Assembly: GCA_013373545.1 (NCBI GenBank)
Contig: JABXHQ010000042.1
Span: forward strand, 1 to 45,010
Direction of reading: 5' to 3'
DNA from: Gammaproteobacteria bacterium
GTDB taxonomy: Bacteria; Pseudomonadota; Gammaproteobacteria; Enterobacterales; Kangiellaceae
DNA: 45,010 nt
Shown: one piece after another, positions 7,333 through 16,322 of the stretch
Position numbering within the stretch: position 1 is the stretch's first letter
Layout of the letters: the number at the start of each line of letters is the position of its first letter
Made by a program: the position numbers and the translations under genes
The notes under the pieces: generated by a model
Seen by the model: the letters and a program-made list of their open reading frames with translations, nothing else
What the model was told of the DNA's origin: nothing
The model's database searches: none

Positions 7333-10080
7333 GCCTGGCCGCCGCGTGCGCAGCCAACCGGCGGCGCCCATTAACAGCAATAGCCACGCTGATAAACCGC
7401 CACCGCTATCACTGTCAGCAGTAATCACATACACAATCACGTCGTCAGTCGCCGCAGCGCCGTGGATATCGGTAACAGTCACTCGAAAGCGCAGCGTTGC
7501 CGAGGCGTTTGGTGCCACAAAAGTCGTACTCGCGGCGGCGGGATTGGTCAAGGTCACGGCGGTACCTTCGAGTTGCTGCCAAGTAAAAGTTAATGGATTG
7601 TTCTCTGCATCCACAGCTTGTGCCACCAGACTTACCGTTTGCCGAGTATTGACCTCGAAGTTTTGCAACGGTGAAAGTACAGGAGCGGTATTCGAATCAT
7701 CATCGGCTATGGTCACAGTGACCTGCGACTGTGACCCTAAAATAGCACTATCGGCAGCACTCAGTGTCACCAAGAACTGCTCGGTATTTTCATCCAATTG
7801 ATCGTCAACCAGCTCAACCTCAATCACCTTAGCGGCGGCATCGCCATCCGCCCAGACTAACTCGCCCTGAGCGGCCAAGTAATCCGAACCGGGTTGGGCG
7901 GTTAATTCGCTGGTGCTGTAGTTCACCCGCAACTCGCCTAGCGTACCGCCACTTCGACGCACGGTAAGCGCCACTGCACCACTGGGTTCAGTTAACTCGG
8001 TGGTACTGACCGTAAACTCAATCACCCCCGCCTGCTCAACCCCTTCTAGGGTAACCGCTAGATAAGCATTCGCTGCGAGCGTAACCCCATCCGTTGGGTT
8101 AATCAGTCGAATAAACAAGGTTTCATCAGGCTGGGTAGCGGCATTATCGGGCTCAACTAGCAGCGCTATGGTCTTATCACCCAGTTCATTGGCCGCCCAT
8201 TGCAATTCCCCATCGGCTAAGACAAAGTCATTACCACGCTCGGCACTGCCACTGATCACCTGATAGGAAACACTAACTGCGCTACTGGGCGAGCTAGCCG
8301 CGCTGCGGCTAACCGGAATATTTACCGTCTGCCCACGCGCGACACTGATCGCAGCGTTGGCAAAACCAACCGCTCCTTGCTCAGAGGTACGAGTATTATC
8401 GCGCAAAACGTACAGGCCACTATTGATATCACTAACCAAGATCAAACCAGAAGGTAAAAACGGATACGTTCCCCAAGCTCCGTTGAATGAAGCATTGTTC
8501 GAGCTCGGGAAGGTATCAAAATAACCAACAGTTACCGGGTTGGCTGGATCGGAAATATCGAGAACCGTCAATCCACGTTCGTAATTGGACAGATAGTAAC
8601 GGTTTCCTCGCACAAAGCCATTATGATCAATCGCACGGGTTGGGCCGGTCCATTGACCAACTTGCACAGGCTGTGCGAGGTTATCAATTTGAAAGATTCG
8701 CACGGTTGAATTGAGTCCGCCATAAGACTCATCGAACTCATCATGAATGAACACATAGCGGCCATCCTCAGAAACCCAACCAGAGTGAATATACTGGGCA
8801 CTTCTGGGGACATCTGAGTAAGATGACACACTCAATTGGGTGGTGCTGGCGGGGTCTGAAATGTCCCACAGTACCATTTCATTTTCGTTGAAGTCTACGA
8901 ACACCGTGCATGCAGTGGTGGCATTGACACAGCCATTATTAACTCGACTATCGGTGAGGGTGACCGACGTGCCGTCATGGGTATAGCCATAAAAGTTGCG
9001 CTGATTTGATTCGTCAGTGAGCGTATCGGGTTGGCTTAATGAATAACTGTGAAATGAGCCAGCATATCGTCCATTTGCGCCGGTTAATTGTAATTTAGGT
9101 TGTACATTATCTAAGGCTACATTGAGCGCATAATCAACATTACTAATGTAAACATTATGGGCGCTGGTGACAGCTTGATTACGCTCTACAACCGAAACCG
9201 ATGTGGGTAAGTTATTAAGATCAATAATCGTAACGCCTTCACGCGCGTTATCCACCGTGGCATAGGCATAAGCTCGCCATTGCCCCACATCGTCATCAAA
9301 CAACTGAAAGACTTTTATATCACGCCAAGTCGACGACACTGAACTGTTAATGGTGCCAACTTCACGCGGTGCTTCGGGATTGCTAAGTTCAAAAAACGCG
9401 ATCCCATTATTAACGCCCATAATCGCGTATTCAATACCGGTATTGAGATCAACATGGCCCCAAATATCATTGCCGGCTCGCGGTGAGGACGAAAATTGTT
9501 GCAGCGGTATATGGGCCATCAAATCAATATTTTCACAGGGAAAACCGGCTGCGCTATTGTTCACGCAAGTTTCCTGCACCTGCTTTTGTTGCAATATTTC
9601 AACTTCGGCAAGCTTTTGCTTCAGCGCATCTTGCGCAAAAGTTTTACCATCGGCAATGACGGCAAATCCTTGCTGGCGAAACTCAGCGGCGAACTGTGGA
9701 GGAACCCCTAATAAAGTCGTGGTGTTGGTATCCGGGCTTTGCGTCTGAAAGTGATCAAATCGATTATAACCACCTAGCACAGGTACCAGCTCACTTTTCA
9801 AATAAAATAGATCTTCGACCCCTTGCAATGGGTACTGCCCGGCGGCCACTCGCACAACATCACCTTTTTTGGCTTGCGCGACGGCATAACCGATACTGCG
9901 GCAAGGCCGGAGTGGATTGTCACACTTGCCCAAATCCTGTCCTTGGCTATCAACAAAGCGTGCTTTATCAGGTTCTGAATGAGCTTCGAGTAACCCGCTA
10001 CTCGTTGCGAGCATCATAAGCGCGAATACCCATCCGCGTTTGGGAATTGCTGCTACCGAATTGGCTAATATGCTCACCAT
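7306..10080 (-). CDS. Secreted choice-of-anchor-B / Calx-beta protein with GlyGly-CTERM tail
   Basis: A large exported protein (924 residues) of unknown function. It has an N-terminal hydrophobic signal segment (about 17-33), then a short DUF1565-like start (CRSIGYAVAQAKKGDVVRV). A long LVIVD-repeat, choice-of-anchor-B type region (about 190-560) carries repeats such as TVLDISDPANPVTVGYF. Two Calx-beta domains (about 570-685 and 690-800) and a PKD/cadherin-like Ig domain (about 805-890) follow. The C-terminus is SGGGLSAWLLLLMGAAGW followed by Arg-rich residues, a GlyGly-CTERM sorting signal of the rhombosortase type. This predicts cleavage and surface display or release. A ribosome site (AAGGGGAG) sits just before the ATG. 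It diverges from the MbnP/MbnH genes across 205 bases, which suggests a shared regulatory region. No enzyme motif was found. Confidence 0.8.
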   Translation of the reverse strand: MVSILANSVAAIPKRGWVFALMMLATSSGLLEAHSEPDKARFVDSQGQDLGKCDNPLRPCRSIGYAVAQAKKGDVVRVAAGQYPLQGVEDLFYLKSELVPVLGGYNRFDHFQTQSPDTNTTTLLGVPPQFAAEFRQQGFAVIADGKTFAQDALKQKLAEVEILQQKQVQETCVNNSAAGFPCENIDLMAHIPLQQFSSSPRAGNDIWGHVDLNTGIEYAIMGVNNGIAFFELSNPEAPREVGTINSSVSSTWRDIKVFQLFDDDVGQWRAYAYATVDNAREGVTIIDLNNLPTSVSVVERNQAVTSAHNVYISNVDYALNVALDNVQPKLQLTGANGRYAGSFHSYSLSQPDTLTDESNQRNFYGYTHDGTSVTLTDSRVNNGCVNATTACTVFVDFNENEMVLWDISDPASTTQLSVSSYSDVPRSAQYIHSGWVSEDGRYVFIHDEFDESYGGLNSTVRIFQIDNLAQPVQVGQWTGPTRAIDHNGFVRGNRYYLSNYERGLTVLDISDPANPVTVGYFDTFPSSNNASFNGAWGTYPFLPSGLILVSDINSGLYVLRDNTRTSEQGAVGFANAAISVARGQTVNIPVSRSAASSPSSAVSVSYQVISGSAERGNDFVLADGELQWAANELGDKTIALLVEPDNAATQPDETLFIRLINPTDGVTLAANAYLAVTLEGVEQAGVIEFTVSTTELTEPSGAVALTVRRSGGTLGELRVNYSTSELTAQPGSDYLAAQGELVWADGDAAAKVIEVELVDDQLDENTEQFLVTLSAADSAILGSQSQVTVTIADDDSNTAPVLSPLQNFEVNTRQTVSLVAQAVDAENNPLTFTWQQLEGTAVTLTNPAAASTTFVAPNASATLRFRVTVTDIHGAAATDDVIVYVITADSDSGGGLSAWLLLLMGAAGWLRTRRPGKKIPRPIR

Positions 10081-10285
10081 TGCTCCCCTTTTTTACTGTG
10101 CAAAAGCTGTCCAACTGATTGCTCTACTATTACCAATTTTCACAACCTCGTCCAGTCGGATGTGATAATTACCTAAATTCGCACTTAACTTGCGCTGGTT
10201 ATATACGTTATAAATATAAAGGATTGTAGTTCGAGAGGACTTTTGTATTATACCACTATTCATTAAACTAATTTGCTGGTTGGAA
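10081..10285. promoter_or_regulatory. Divergent promoter region between choice-of-anchor-B gene and mbnP
   Basis: A 205-base divergent gap, AT-rich on the mbnP side. At 10199-10213 lies TTATATACGTTATAA, an inverted repeat TTATA-5-TATAA overlapping -10-like TATAAA sequence. This could be an operator or just AT-rich promoter DNA. I see no clear copper-regulator or Fur site. Confidence 0.35.
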
Positions 10286-11020
10286 ATGTTGAATCGACTG
10301 TTGTTAATTTCAATTATAAGTTTTGCACTATGGTCTTGTGAGCAGTCAACTACGGTTACTTTGCAATGGCAATTAACCGGAAACGAATCAACGCAACTAT
10401 GCGACCAAGCAACTTCAACTTGGCAAAAAATTGATTTTTTTGCTTACGATTTCACGCTGTATGATAAACAAGGCAACGCCTTTAAGTTGAACCAACTAGA
10501 TCACTACGGATTATCATTTATAAGTGTTAACTGTGACCGTTTAGAAGCCATTACTGAATTGCAAGCGCCGACTATGCCAGCCGCCATTCGCTCCCTCGAA
10601 TTTACCATTGGTGTCCCGTTCGCGCTGAACCATGCAAACCCGGTTACGCTTGAGTATCCACTTAATCAACCAGATACTTTTTGGGTGTGGCAAACCGGAC
10701 ACAAATTTTTTCAAGCTGAAGGACGTTACCAACAACATAACCGCGTCTTTCATCTTGGCTCAACCGGCTGCTTAGCGGATTCAGCACTGCGCAGTCCAAA
10801 TCAACAATGCCGCCAACCCAATCGACACAAACTATCCATACCGATCAATCAATCGTCAACGACCGAACTGCAGATTGCAATTGATCCAAATGCCCTATTC
10901 AAGTCACTGCCTCAAGCGCAAGCTCTGCATTGTCAATCCGAACCAAACAACAAGCTATGTTCAATAATTGTGAACAACCTAACTCAAAACTCGCACAGCA
11001 AACTATTCCGACAATTATGA
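10286..11020 (+). CDS. MbnP-like lipoprotein of the metallo-mystery pair (four-Cys motif family)
   Basis: A 244-residue protein of the MbnP family (metallo-mystery pair four-Cys motif protein). Characterised relatives MbnP, MopE and CorA bind copper using a kynurenine made from tryptophan. The family signature is clear: FWVWQTGHKFFQAEGR (about 132-147; Trp133 and Trp135), FHLGSTGC (Cys162) and PNQQC (Cys175). Other cysteines are 39, 83, 216 and 225. The N-terminus is a short hydrophobic segment ending LWSC, a plausible lipobox with lipid on Cys18, so membrane-anchored export is predicted. I use ATG 10286; a TTG at 10280 in the same frame is the alternative, and neither has a strong ribosome site. 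It overlaps the MbnH-like gene by 4 bases (ATGA), so the two are translationally coupled. No methanobactin genes are present. Confidence 0.85.
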   Translation: MLNRLLLISIISFALWSCEQSTTVTLQWQLTGNESTQLCDQATSTWQKIDFFAYDFTLYDKQGNAFKLNQLDHYGLSFISVNCDRLEAITELQAPTMPAAIRSLEFTIGVPFALNHANPVTLEYPLNQPDTFWVWQTGHKFFQAEGRYQQHNRVFHLGSTGCLADSALRSPNQQCRQPNRHKLSIPINQSSTTELQIAIDPNALFKSLPQAQALHCQSEPNNKLCSIIVNNLTQNSHSKLFRQL

Positions 11021-12174
11021 GCTTTATCCATTTAAGAAATTTTATTTTACTACTGATGACAGCATGGTTTACCGCCGGTTGCGAGCCACGCGATGATACG
11101 CCTTATCCACTCGCATTGCCGCAAAACTTTCCATTACCAATCATTCCTGAAGACAATCCATTAACTGCGGCCAAAGTCGAATTAGGTCGTCACCTATTTT
11201 ATGATCCAGCACTCTCGGCAAACCAAACACAATCGTGCAGCAGTTGCCACCAACAAAGTTATGCATTTGCTGAAGTTAACACGACTTCCATAGGTAGTAC
11301 CGGAGAAAAACATCGCCGCAATGCTCCGGCATTAGTCAACATTGCTTACAACAAAACACTGACTTGGGCGCACCCAGGTTTAACTTCTCTGGAACAACAA
11401 ATCCTAATACCTATGTTTGCTGAGGCACCGATCGAACTGGGTATAACTGGCCACGAGCAAACCGTACTTAAGCGTTTCACTAACACTACCTATCAAAAAT
11501 TATTCACCGCCGCCTATGGTGACACTGAAGTAACTTTTGAGCGCATCAATTTTTCGCTGGCCAGTTTTGTACGCGCGCTTATTTCATTGGACAGTCCATT
11601 TGATCGATACGCCTATCAAAATGATGACGATGCTATTAGCGCAAGCGCTAAACGCGGTATGAATTTATTTTTTTCCGAAACATTTGAATGCCATCATTGT
11701 CACGGTGGGTTTAACTTTACCCAGTCAACGTTCCACGAACAGCAACGTTTGGATCGGCGTCCATTCCATAACACTGGTTTATACAATGTGGCCAATTTAG
11801 GTCAATATCCAGAACAAGACTTTGGTGTGGCTGAGTTTACCCAACAAGCACAAGACAATGGTCGTTTTCGCGCGCCGACATTACGAAATATTGAGTTGAC
11901 TGCCCCGTATATGCACGATGGCAGTGTTGCCACTTTAGAGGAAGTTCTTAATATTTATGCGGCCGGTGGACGTAACATTGAACAAGGAAGCTTTAGCGGA
12001 GATGGTCGTCAGCACCCCGCTAAAAGCCCTTTTGTAAAAGGCTTTGAGATGACTGAGCAACAACGCAACGATTTAATTGCATTTTTACAAACACTCACCG
12101 ATGAAAAGTTTATCAAAAACCCCGCCTTCGCCAATCCGTGGAAATCAAGCAGGGTTAAAATATCCGAACGATAG
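11017..12174 (+). CDS. MbnH-like di-heme cytochrome c peroxidase-family lipoprotein
   Basis: A 385-residue di-heme protein of the CcpA/MauG superfamily, MbnH branch. Two heme c motifs are present: CSSCH (Cys74, Cys77, His78) and CHHCH (Cys225, Cys228, His229). The signal peptide ends FTAGC, a good lipobox with Cys22 lipidated. MbnH of methanotrophs oxidises a tryptophan of its MbnP partner to kynurenine; by pairing, the same role is inferred here. The ATG at 11017 lies in the ATGA overlap with the mbnP stop. The open frame extends 29 codons further upstream inside mbnP, but that extension lacks a signal and would bury the lipobox, so I reject it. An ordinary peroxide-scavenging peroxidase is the alternative; the partner gene argues against it. 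Confidence 0.87.
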   Translation: MSFIHLRNFILLLMTAWFTAGCEPRDDTPYPLALPQNFPLPIIPEDNPLTAAKVELGRHLFYDPALSANQTQSCSSCHQQSYAFAEVNTTSIGSTGEKHRRNAPALVNIAYNKTLTWAHPGLTSLEQQILIPMFAEAPIELGITGHEQTVLKRFTNTTYQKLFTAAYGDTEVTFERINFSLASFVRALISLDSPFDRYAYQNDDDAISASAKRGMNLFFSETFECHHCHGGFNFTQSTFHEQQRLDRRPFHNTGLYNVANLGQYPEQDFGVAEFTQQAQDNGRFRAPTLRNIELTAPYMHDGSVATLEEVLNIYAAGGRNIEQGSFSGDGRQHPAKSPFVKGFEMTEQQRNDLIAFLQTLTDEKFIKNPAFANPWKSSRVKISER

Positions 12175-12260
12175 TTGCGCTCGTATACTCTTAGCATTAA
12201 GCTGAACCCACTTATTCTTATGCATAACGTTCAATTCAAATTAGTAAAAAGGAACCCGCA

Positions 12261-13199
12261 ATGAACAAGCTCGCGACTCTCAGTGCTATCACAGCGTTAA
12301 GCTTTTCTAGCTTGATGGCCGATAATCATGAACAATCAATGAAGTTTTCTGCCCAAGAAGTTAGCCCAGGTATCCATATGTTAATGGGTGTTGGTGGATT
12401 TACCGGCGGCAACGTCGGCGTGTTAGTCGGCTCTGATGGCGTAATCATGATTGACGATGCAATGCCCAGTAGCCTCGAAATTTTACAGCAAGCGATTGTA
12501 TCGGTAACCGATCGTCCGATTGATTATTTAATTAACACTCATGTTCACGGTGACCACACGGGTAACAATGTTACCTTTAAGCAACAAGGAGCAGCCATTG
12601 TTGCCCATGAAAATTTACGCCAACACTTACTCAATAAAGGCATCCCGAAAGGAAAAGAGATGGTGCAGGCGCCCAAAGATATGCTCCCTGTTATAACTTT
12701 TGCCTCTTCCATGACGTTTCACTTAAATGGCCAAGATGCCGCTTTGGTCCATTTACCACACGCACACACCGACGGCGATGCCATCATCCATTTTAGTCCT
12801 GCGAATGTAATTCATACTGGTGATATCTTTTTTAACGGCATGTTTCCTTTTATCGATGTAAACAGTGGCGGCTCTGCACAGGGCTACTTAGCTGCGCAAA
12901 AAGCTATACTCGAGCGCAGCGATGCTAAAACCCAAATTATCCCGGGTCATGGCCCGCTCGCTAAGAAAGCAGATCTCGCGGCGGCCGTGAGTATGCTTGA
13001 AGACAGTATTGAAATTGTTGAAAGACTTATTGCAGCAGGCAAAACAGAAGATGAAGTGGTTAAGCTTAACCCATTAAGCAAATACCACGATAAATGGAAC
13101 TGGGGCTTTATCACGACAGAGAGAATGACGCGGCAGCTGTATAAAAGCTTATCGCATAACAACCAGCATGCGCATAACGACACCCCGCACCACCACTAA
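12261..13199 (+). CDS. Exported metallo-beta-lactamase-fold hydrolase with His-rich C-terminus
   Basis: A 312-residue MBL-fold protein. The signal peptide (about 1-20, ending LMADNH) predicts a periplasmic location. Zinc ligands of the fold are visible: HVHGDH (His94, His96, Asp98, His99), His167 in LPHAHTDGD, Asp188 in HTGDIFF and His230 in PGHGP. The substrate is unknown; beta-lactamase, lactonase, sulfur-relay and quinoprotein-relay members share this pattern. The last 15 residues hold six histidines (SHNNQHAHNDTPHHH), which may bind or buffer metal. The ribosome site is AAAAAGGA. It lies 86 bases after the MbnH-like gene on the same strand and ends at a bidirectional terminator, so it may belong to the same unit. 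Confidence 0.85.
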   Translation: MNKLATLSAITALSFSSLMADNHEQSMKFSAQEVSPGIHMLMGVGGFTGGNVGVLVGSDGVIMIDDAMPSSLEILQQAIVSVTDRPIDYLINTHVHGDHTGNNVTFKQQGAAIVAHENLRQHLLNKGIPKGKEMVQAPKDMLPVITFASSMTFHLNGQDAALVHLPHAHTDGDAIIHFSPANVIHTGDIFFNGMFPFIDVNSGGSAQGYLAAQKAILERSDAKTQIIPGHGPLAKKADLAAAVSMLEDSIEIVERLIAAGKTEDEVVKLNPLSKYHDKWNWGFITTERMTRQLYKSLSHNNQHAHNDTPHHH

Positions 13200-13207
13200 T
13201 AACCAAT

Positions 13208-13237
13208 AAAAAAGCCCTCTTCTGAGGGCTTTTTTTT
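13208..13237. terminator. Bidirectional terminator between MBL-fold gene and phhA
   Basis: AGCCCTC (13213-13219) pairs with GAGGGCT (13224-13230), flanked by A-tract and T-tract on each side. It therefore works on both strands and serves both convergent genes; the phhA stop codon touches its right edge. Confidence 0.88.
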
Positions 13238-14036
13238 AGCTGGCTTTTTTATCTTCTTTAGGCGGAAAAGTGGGCTCAAATAAACCCAGCTGTTTGGCTT
13301 CTTTTACATGTCCCATAATGTCCATATGGGCGATTTCGAAGAGTTGCTTCATGTCATCGATTAAATAGTAAATCGGCTGCATAATATCGATTCGATACGG
13401 TGTGCGTAACACGGTCATAATGTCGAAGGGTCGATGTTCAGGTTGATCGGTTAAGGCATATTGCGACTCACCAATCGAGGACAAAATGCCCCCGCCATAA
13501 ATTCGCTTACCATTTGGTGTATTCATTAATCCGAACTCAACCGTAAACCAATATAACCGAGCTAGCCAAACGTGATATTCTTTTTCTGCCGCATCGCCAA
13601 GCTTGCCGTAAGTGTGGGTGAACTCGGCAAAATAAGGATTCGTCAATAACGCACAGTGGCCAAAAATCTCATGGAAAACGTCCGGCTCTTGCAGATAATC
13701 CATTTCTTCGCGTGTGCGGATGAAAGTCGCGCACGGAAATTTCTTATTCGCTAGTAAGTTAAAAAACTTGGTGAAGGGAATAAGCGCGGGAACCCAGGCA
13801 ACTTCCCATCCGGTCGCTTTCCGCAGAATTTTATTCACATCTTCAAGTTGCGGAATGCGATCGGCGGTTAATCCTAGAGTATCAATGCCGGCTAAATATT
13901 CATCACAGGCGCGACCTTGGATAATTTCCATTTGTCGCTCGAATAACTCTCCCCACACCATATGTTCATCTTTAGTGTAATGGATAAAGCCATTTTCATC
14001 AGCTTCACGGGCGGTATATTTAGTACCTTTTGCCAT
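13236..14036 (-). CDS. phhA: Phenylalanine-4-hydroxylase
   Basis: Monofunctional bacterial phenylalanine hydroxylase, 266 residues (usual about 262). It makes tyrosine from phenylalanine with tetrahydropterin and O2 in the cytoplasm, opening phenylalanine breakdown. The iron ligands are His122 and His127 (DVFHEIFGHCALL) and Glu167 (WFTVEFGL). The ATG at 14036 follows an AGAGG ribosome site. The usual partners phhB (pterin dehydratase), phhC and the regulator phhR are not in the window. It ends at a bidirectional terminator. Clear family assignment. Confidence 0.96.
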   Translation of the reverse strand: MAKGTKYTAREADENGFIHYTKDEHMVWGELFERQMEIIQGRACDEYLAGIDTLGLTADRIPQLEDVNKILRKATGWEVAWVPALIPFTKFFNLLANKKFPCATFIRTREEMDYLQEPDVFHEIFGHCALLTNPYFAEFTHTYGKLGDAAEKEYHVWLARLYWFTVEFGLMNTPNGKRIYGGGILSSIGESQYALTDQPEHRPFDIMTVLRTPYRIDIMQPIYYLIDDMKQLFEIAHMDIMGHVKEAKQLGLFEPTFPPKEDKKAS

Positions 14037-14171
14037 AATGCTTAAACCTCTTTTACTTGTACCGTGTCGAACTTTCGTCGACGCTTTTGTGTACGCTTGT
14101 GGCTAATTATCTCGCGTTTCGGCCAACGGGTGCAAGTTGCATAATCACCTAAGCCCGCCCAACTGATCGGA

Positions 14172-16070
14172 TCAGTTAGCCGATTTCATCGCCTCTAGCG
14201 CTTCCCAGCGATCCATTTTATCCTCAAGCTGCTGTTGTACATCGGCTAACTGTTGGAAGTGTTGCTGCATCATTTCGGGGCTACCAGTTTGAAATTCAGT
14301 GGTAGCCGCTAACGCTTCCAAAGCCTCAATTTTTTGCTCTAGGGACTCTAACTCTTGTGGTAGCGCATCGAGCTCACGCTGATACTTATAGGAAAGTTTA
14401 CCTGCGCTCGCAGGCTTTTCAACAGGCGACCGAGTGTCTGCAGGCGGCGTTGCTTGGGTGTTTTTAGAAGACGTCTCAACACTCTGTAGTTTATCTTTTA
14501 AATAGCGTTGATAGTCACTAAATCCACCCACAATTTCTACCAACGAAGGCGCCTCAAAGACCCACATAGAATCAACCACATTATCTAAAAAACGTCGATC
14601 ATGACTGATCACTAATACTGTACCGGTGAACCCCACGAGTTGGCTTTCTAATAGCTCTAAGGTTTCAATATCGAGATCATTAGTGGGCTCATCAAGAATC
14701 AAGAAATTCGCAGATTGAGTAAATAGTTTGGCCAACATTAAACGGCTCACTTCCCCCCCCGACAAAGAACTTGCAGGGGTGCGCATGCGCTCCGGGCCAA
14801 AACCATAATCACTCAGGTAACTAATGACGTGCCGTTTCTCGCCATTCACTTCAATAAAGTCGCGACCTTCACCTAAGTTTTCCATAATCGTCGCATCGTT
14901 TTTTATCAACGAGCGCATTTGATCAAAGTAGGCAATGGATAGCTGAGTACCCAGCTCTACCTCACCACTAGTAGGCTCCAGCTCTCCTAAAATCATTTTG
15001 ATTAATGAGCTTTTACCGCAGCCGTTAGGTCCAAGGATGCCAATTTTATCGCCTTTGAGTACCTGACTGGTAAAATGTTCAAACAAGCATTTGTCGCCTT
15101 GCTCAAGCGTCACATCGGTAAGGGTTGCTACCCGCTTGCCCGACGTTCCGCCACTCTTAATATTGAGTAGAGTCGTATCCTGTCGCTCACGTCGTTGCCG
15201 CCGCTCCTCACGCATTGCTTTCAGCGCTCGGACTCGCCCTTCATTGCGCGTACGGCGCGCTTTGATTCCTTGGCGAATCCACTTTTCTTCATTGGCGAGC
15301 CTTTTGTCAAATTCGGCATTCACTTTTTGCTCTTCTGCCAACTGCAACTCTTTGTGCGTGACATAAGCTTCATAAGGTGCCGGGAAGGTATTCACCTGCC
15401 CGCGATCAACTTCCCAAATGGCACTGACAACATTATCGATAAATTGCCGGTCATGAGAAATCAGTAGCAGTGCACCGGCGTACTGACGCAGGGCCTCTTC
15501 CAGCCACTCAATAGTAGTTAAATCGAGATGATTGGTGGGCTCATCAAGAAGTAATAAGTCGGGTTCAGAAGCTAAACACTCGGCGAGCGCAACGCGGCGG
15601 CGCCATCCGCCAGACAGCTGCGAAACTTTATCACTGCCGGTTAAGTTTAATCGCGTAAGTACCGCGGTAACTTTTTGCTCCCAATGCCAGCCTCCGGTGC
15701 GGTCTAAAAAGTCATGCAGTTGATTCACCTCTTGCTCCGATCCTTCTTGGGTTACCAAATGTTGATAACGTTCCAGCGCGGCTTGCAAATCGTTGACCCC
15801 TTGCGCCACAAAATCAAATACCGAAGCTTGTTCATCAACTTGCGGCAAGTCTTGCGCTAAATAGCGCACTCGTAACGATTTGCTACGATTAATTGCCCCT
15901 CCGTCAGGGGTTATTTTTTCAGCGATAATTTTGAGCAATGATGACTTTCCCGCACCATTGCGCCCGACGATGGCCGTTTTGCTGCCTTGCTCAACCGCAA
16001 AGTTGACTTTCTCAAGCAGCACATGGGTACCAAAGGCTAGACTAATCTGCTCACCACGTAATATGGACAT
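14172..16070 (-). CDS. uup: ABC-F ATPase Uup
   Basis: Cytoplasmic ABC-F protein with two ATPase domains and no membrane part; Uup-type proteins act at the ribosome and affect transposon excision in E. coli. 632 residues from ATG 16070 (E. coli 635). Domain 1: Walker A GRNGAGKSS, signature LSGGWRRRVAL, Walker B LLLLDEPTNHLDL. Domain 2: GPNGCGKSS, LSGGEVSRLML, FLILDEPTNDLDIE. The linker (about 240-310) is rich in Arg and Lys. The C-terminal 90 residues form a charged coiled coil, typical of Uup. The frame opens 13 codons earlier, but MSILRGEQISLAFG is the family start and has AGGA about 10 bases upstream. It lies upstream of phhA on the same strand, 135 bases away. Confidence 0.94.
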   Translation of the reverse strand: MSILRGEQISLAFGTHVLLEKVNFAVEQGSKTAIVGRNGAGKSSLLKIIAEKITPDGGAINRSKSLRVRYLAQDLPQVDEQASVFDFVAQGVNDLQAALERYQHLVTQEGSEQEVNQLHDFLDRTGGWHWEQKVTAVLTRLNLTGSDKVSQLSGGWRRRVALAECLASEPDLLLLDEPTNHLDLTTIEWLEEALRQYAGALLLISHDRQFIDNVVSAIWEVDRGQVNTFPAPYEAYVTHKELQLAEEQKVNAEFDKRLANEEKWIRQGIKARRTRNEGRVRALKAMREERRQRRERQDTTLLNIKSGGTSGKRVATLTDVTLEQGDKCLFEHFTSQVLKGDKIGILGPNGCGKSSLIKMILGELEPTSGEVELGTQLSIAYFDQMRSLIKNDATIMENLGEGRDFIEVNGEKRHVISYLSDYGFGPERMRTPASSLSGGEVSRLMLAKLFTQSANFLILDEPTNDLDIETLELLESQLVGFTGTVLVISHDRRFLDNVVDSMWVFEAPSLVEIVGGFSDYQRYLKDKLQSVETSSKNTQATPPADTRSPVEKPASAGKLSYKYQRELDALPQELESLEQKIEALEALAATTEFQTGSPEMMQQHFQQLADVQQQLEDKMDRWEALEAMKSAN

Positions 16071-16322
16071 GCAATTTAATTCCTGAGTATTCTTAAGCTT
16101 CAATGACAAATTACGCTATATTATACAGAGAGCACCTGAGCTGTGGGTACTGATAGTTGCGAATAGTTGCCAGCTGAAGATGAGATAATCAACACACAAG
16201 GCCATTATACTTGGCAAGCAATCCCAAATTGTGGGAACTTTATTGCTAAGCTATGACTCAAAGCAGTCACGCAAACCAGTACTCACCGCATAATTTAGGC
16301 ATCTTAACCACGTAGTAGGCCA

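Noticed and set aside
7313-7801. 162-codon plus-strand open frame
   Set aside because: It lies wholly antisense to the Calx-beta/PKD part of the choice-of-anchor-B gene, has no recognisable domain or ribosome site, and starts inside a terminator.
10930-11016. Upstream extension of the MbnH-like frame
   Set aside because: Would put 29 polar residues before the signal peptide and lipobox; the ATG in the ATGA overlap gives a normal lipoprotein start.
11017-12174. Reading the di-heme protein as an ordinary cytochrome c peroxidase
   Set aside because: Motifs alone allow it, but the overlapping MbnP-like partner and dual lipoprotein signals favour the MbnH branch.
14161-14177. Palindrome AACTGAT-CGG-ATCAGTT over the uup stop codon
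   Set aside because: A neat hairpin, but no T-tract follows on either strand, so I do not call it a terminator; operator function has no support.
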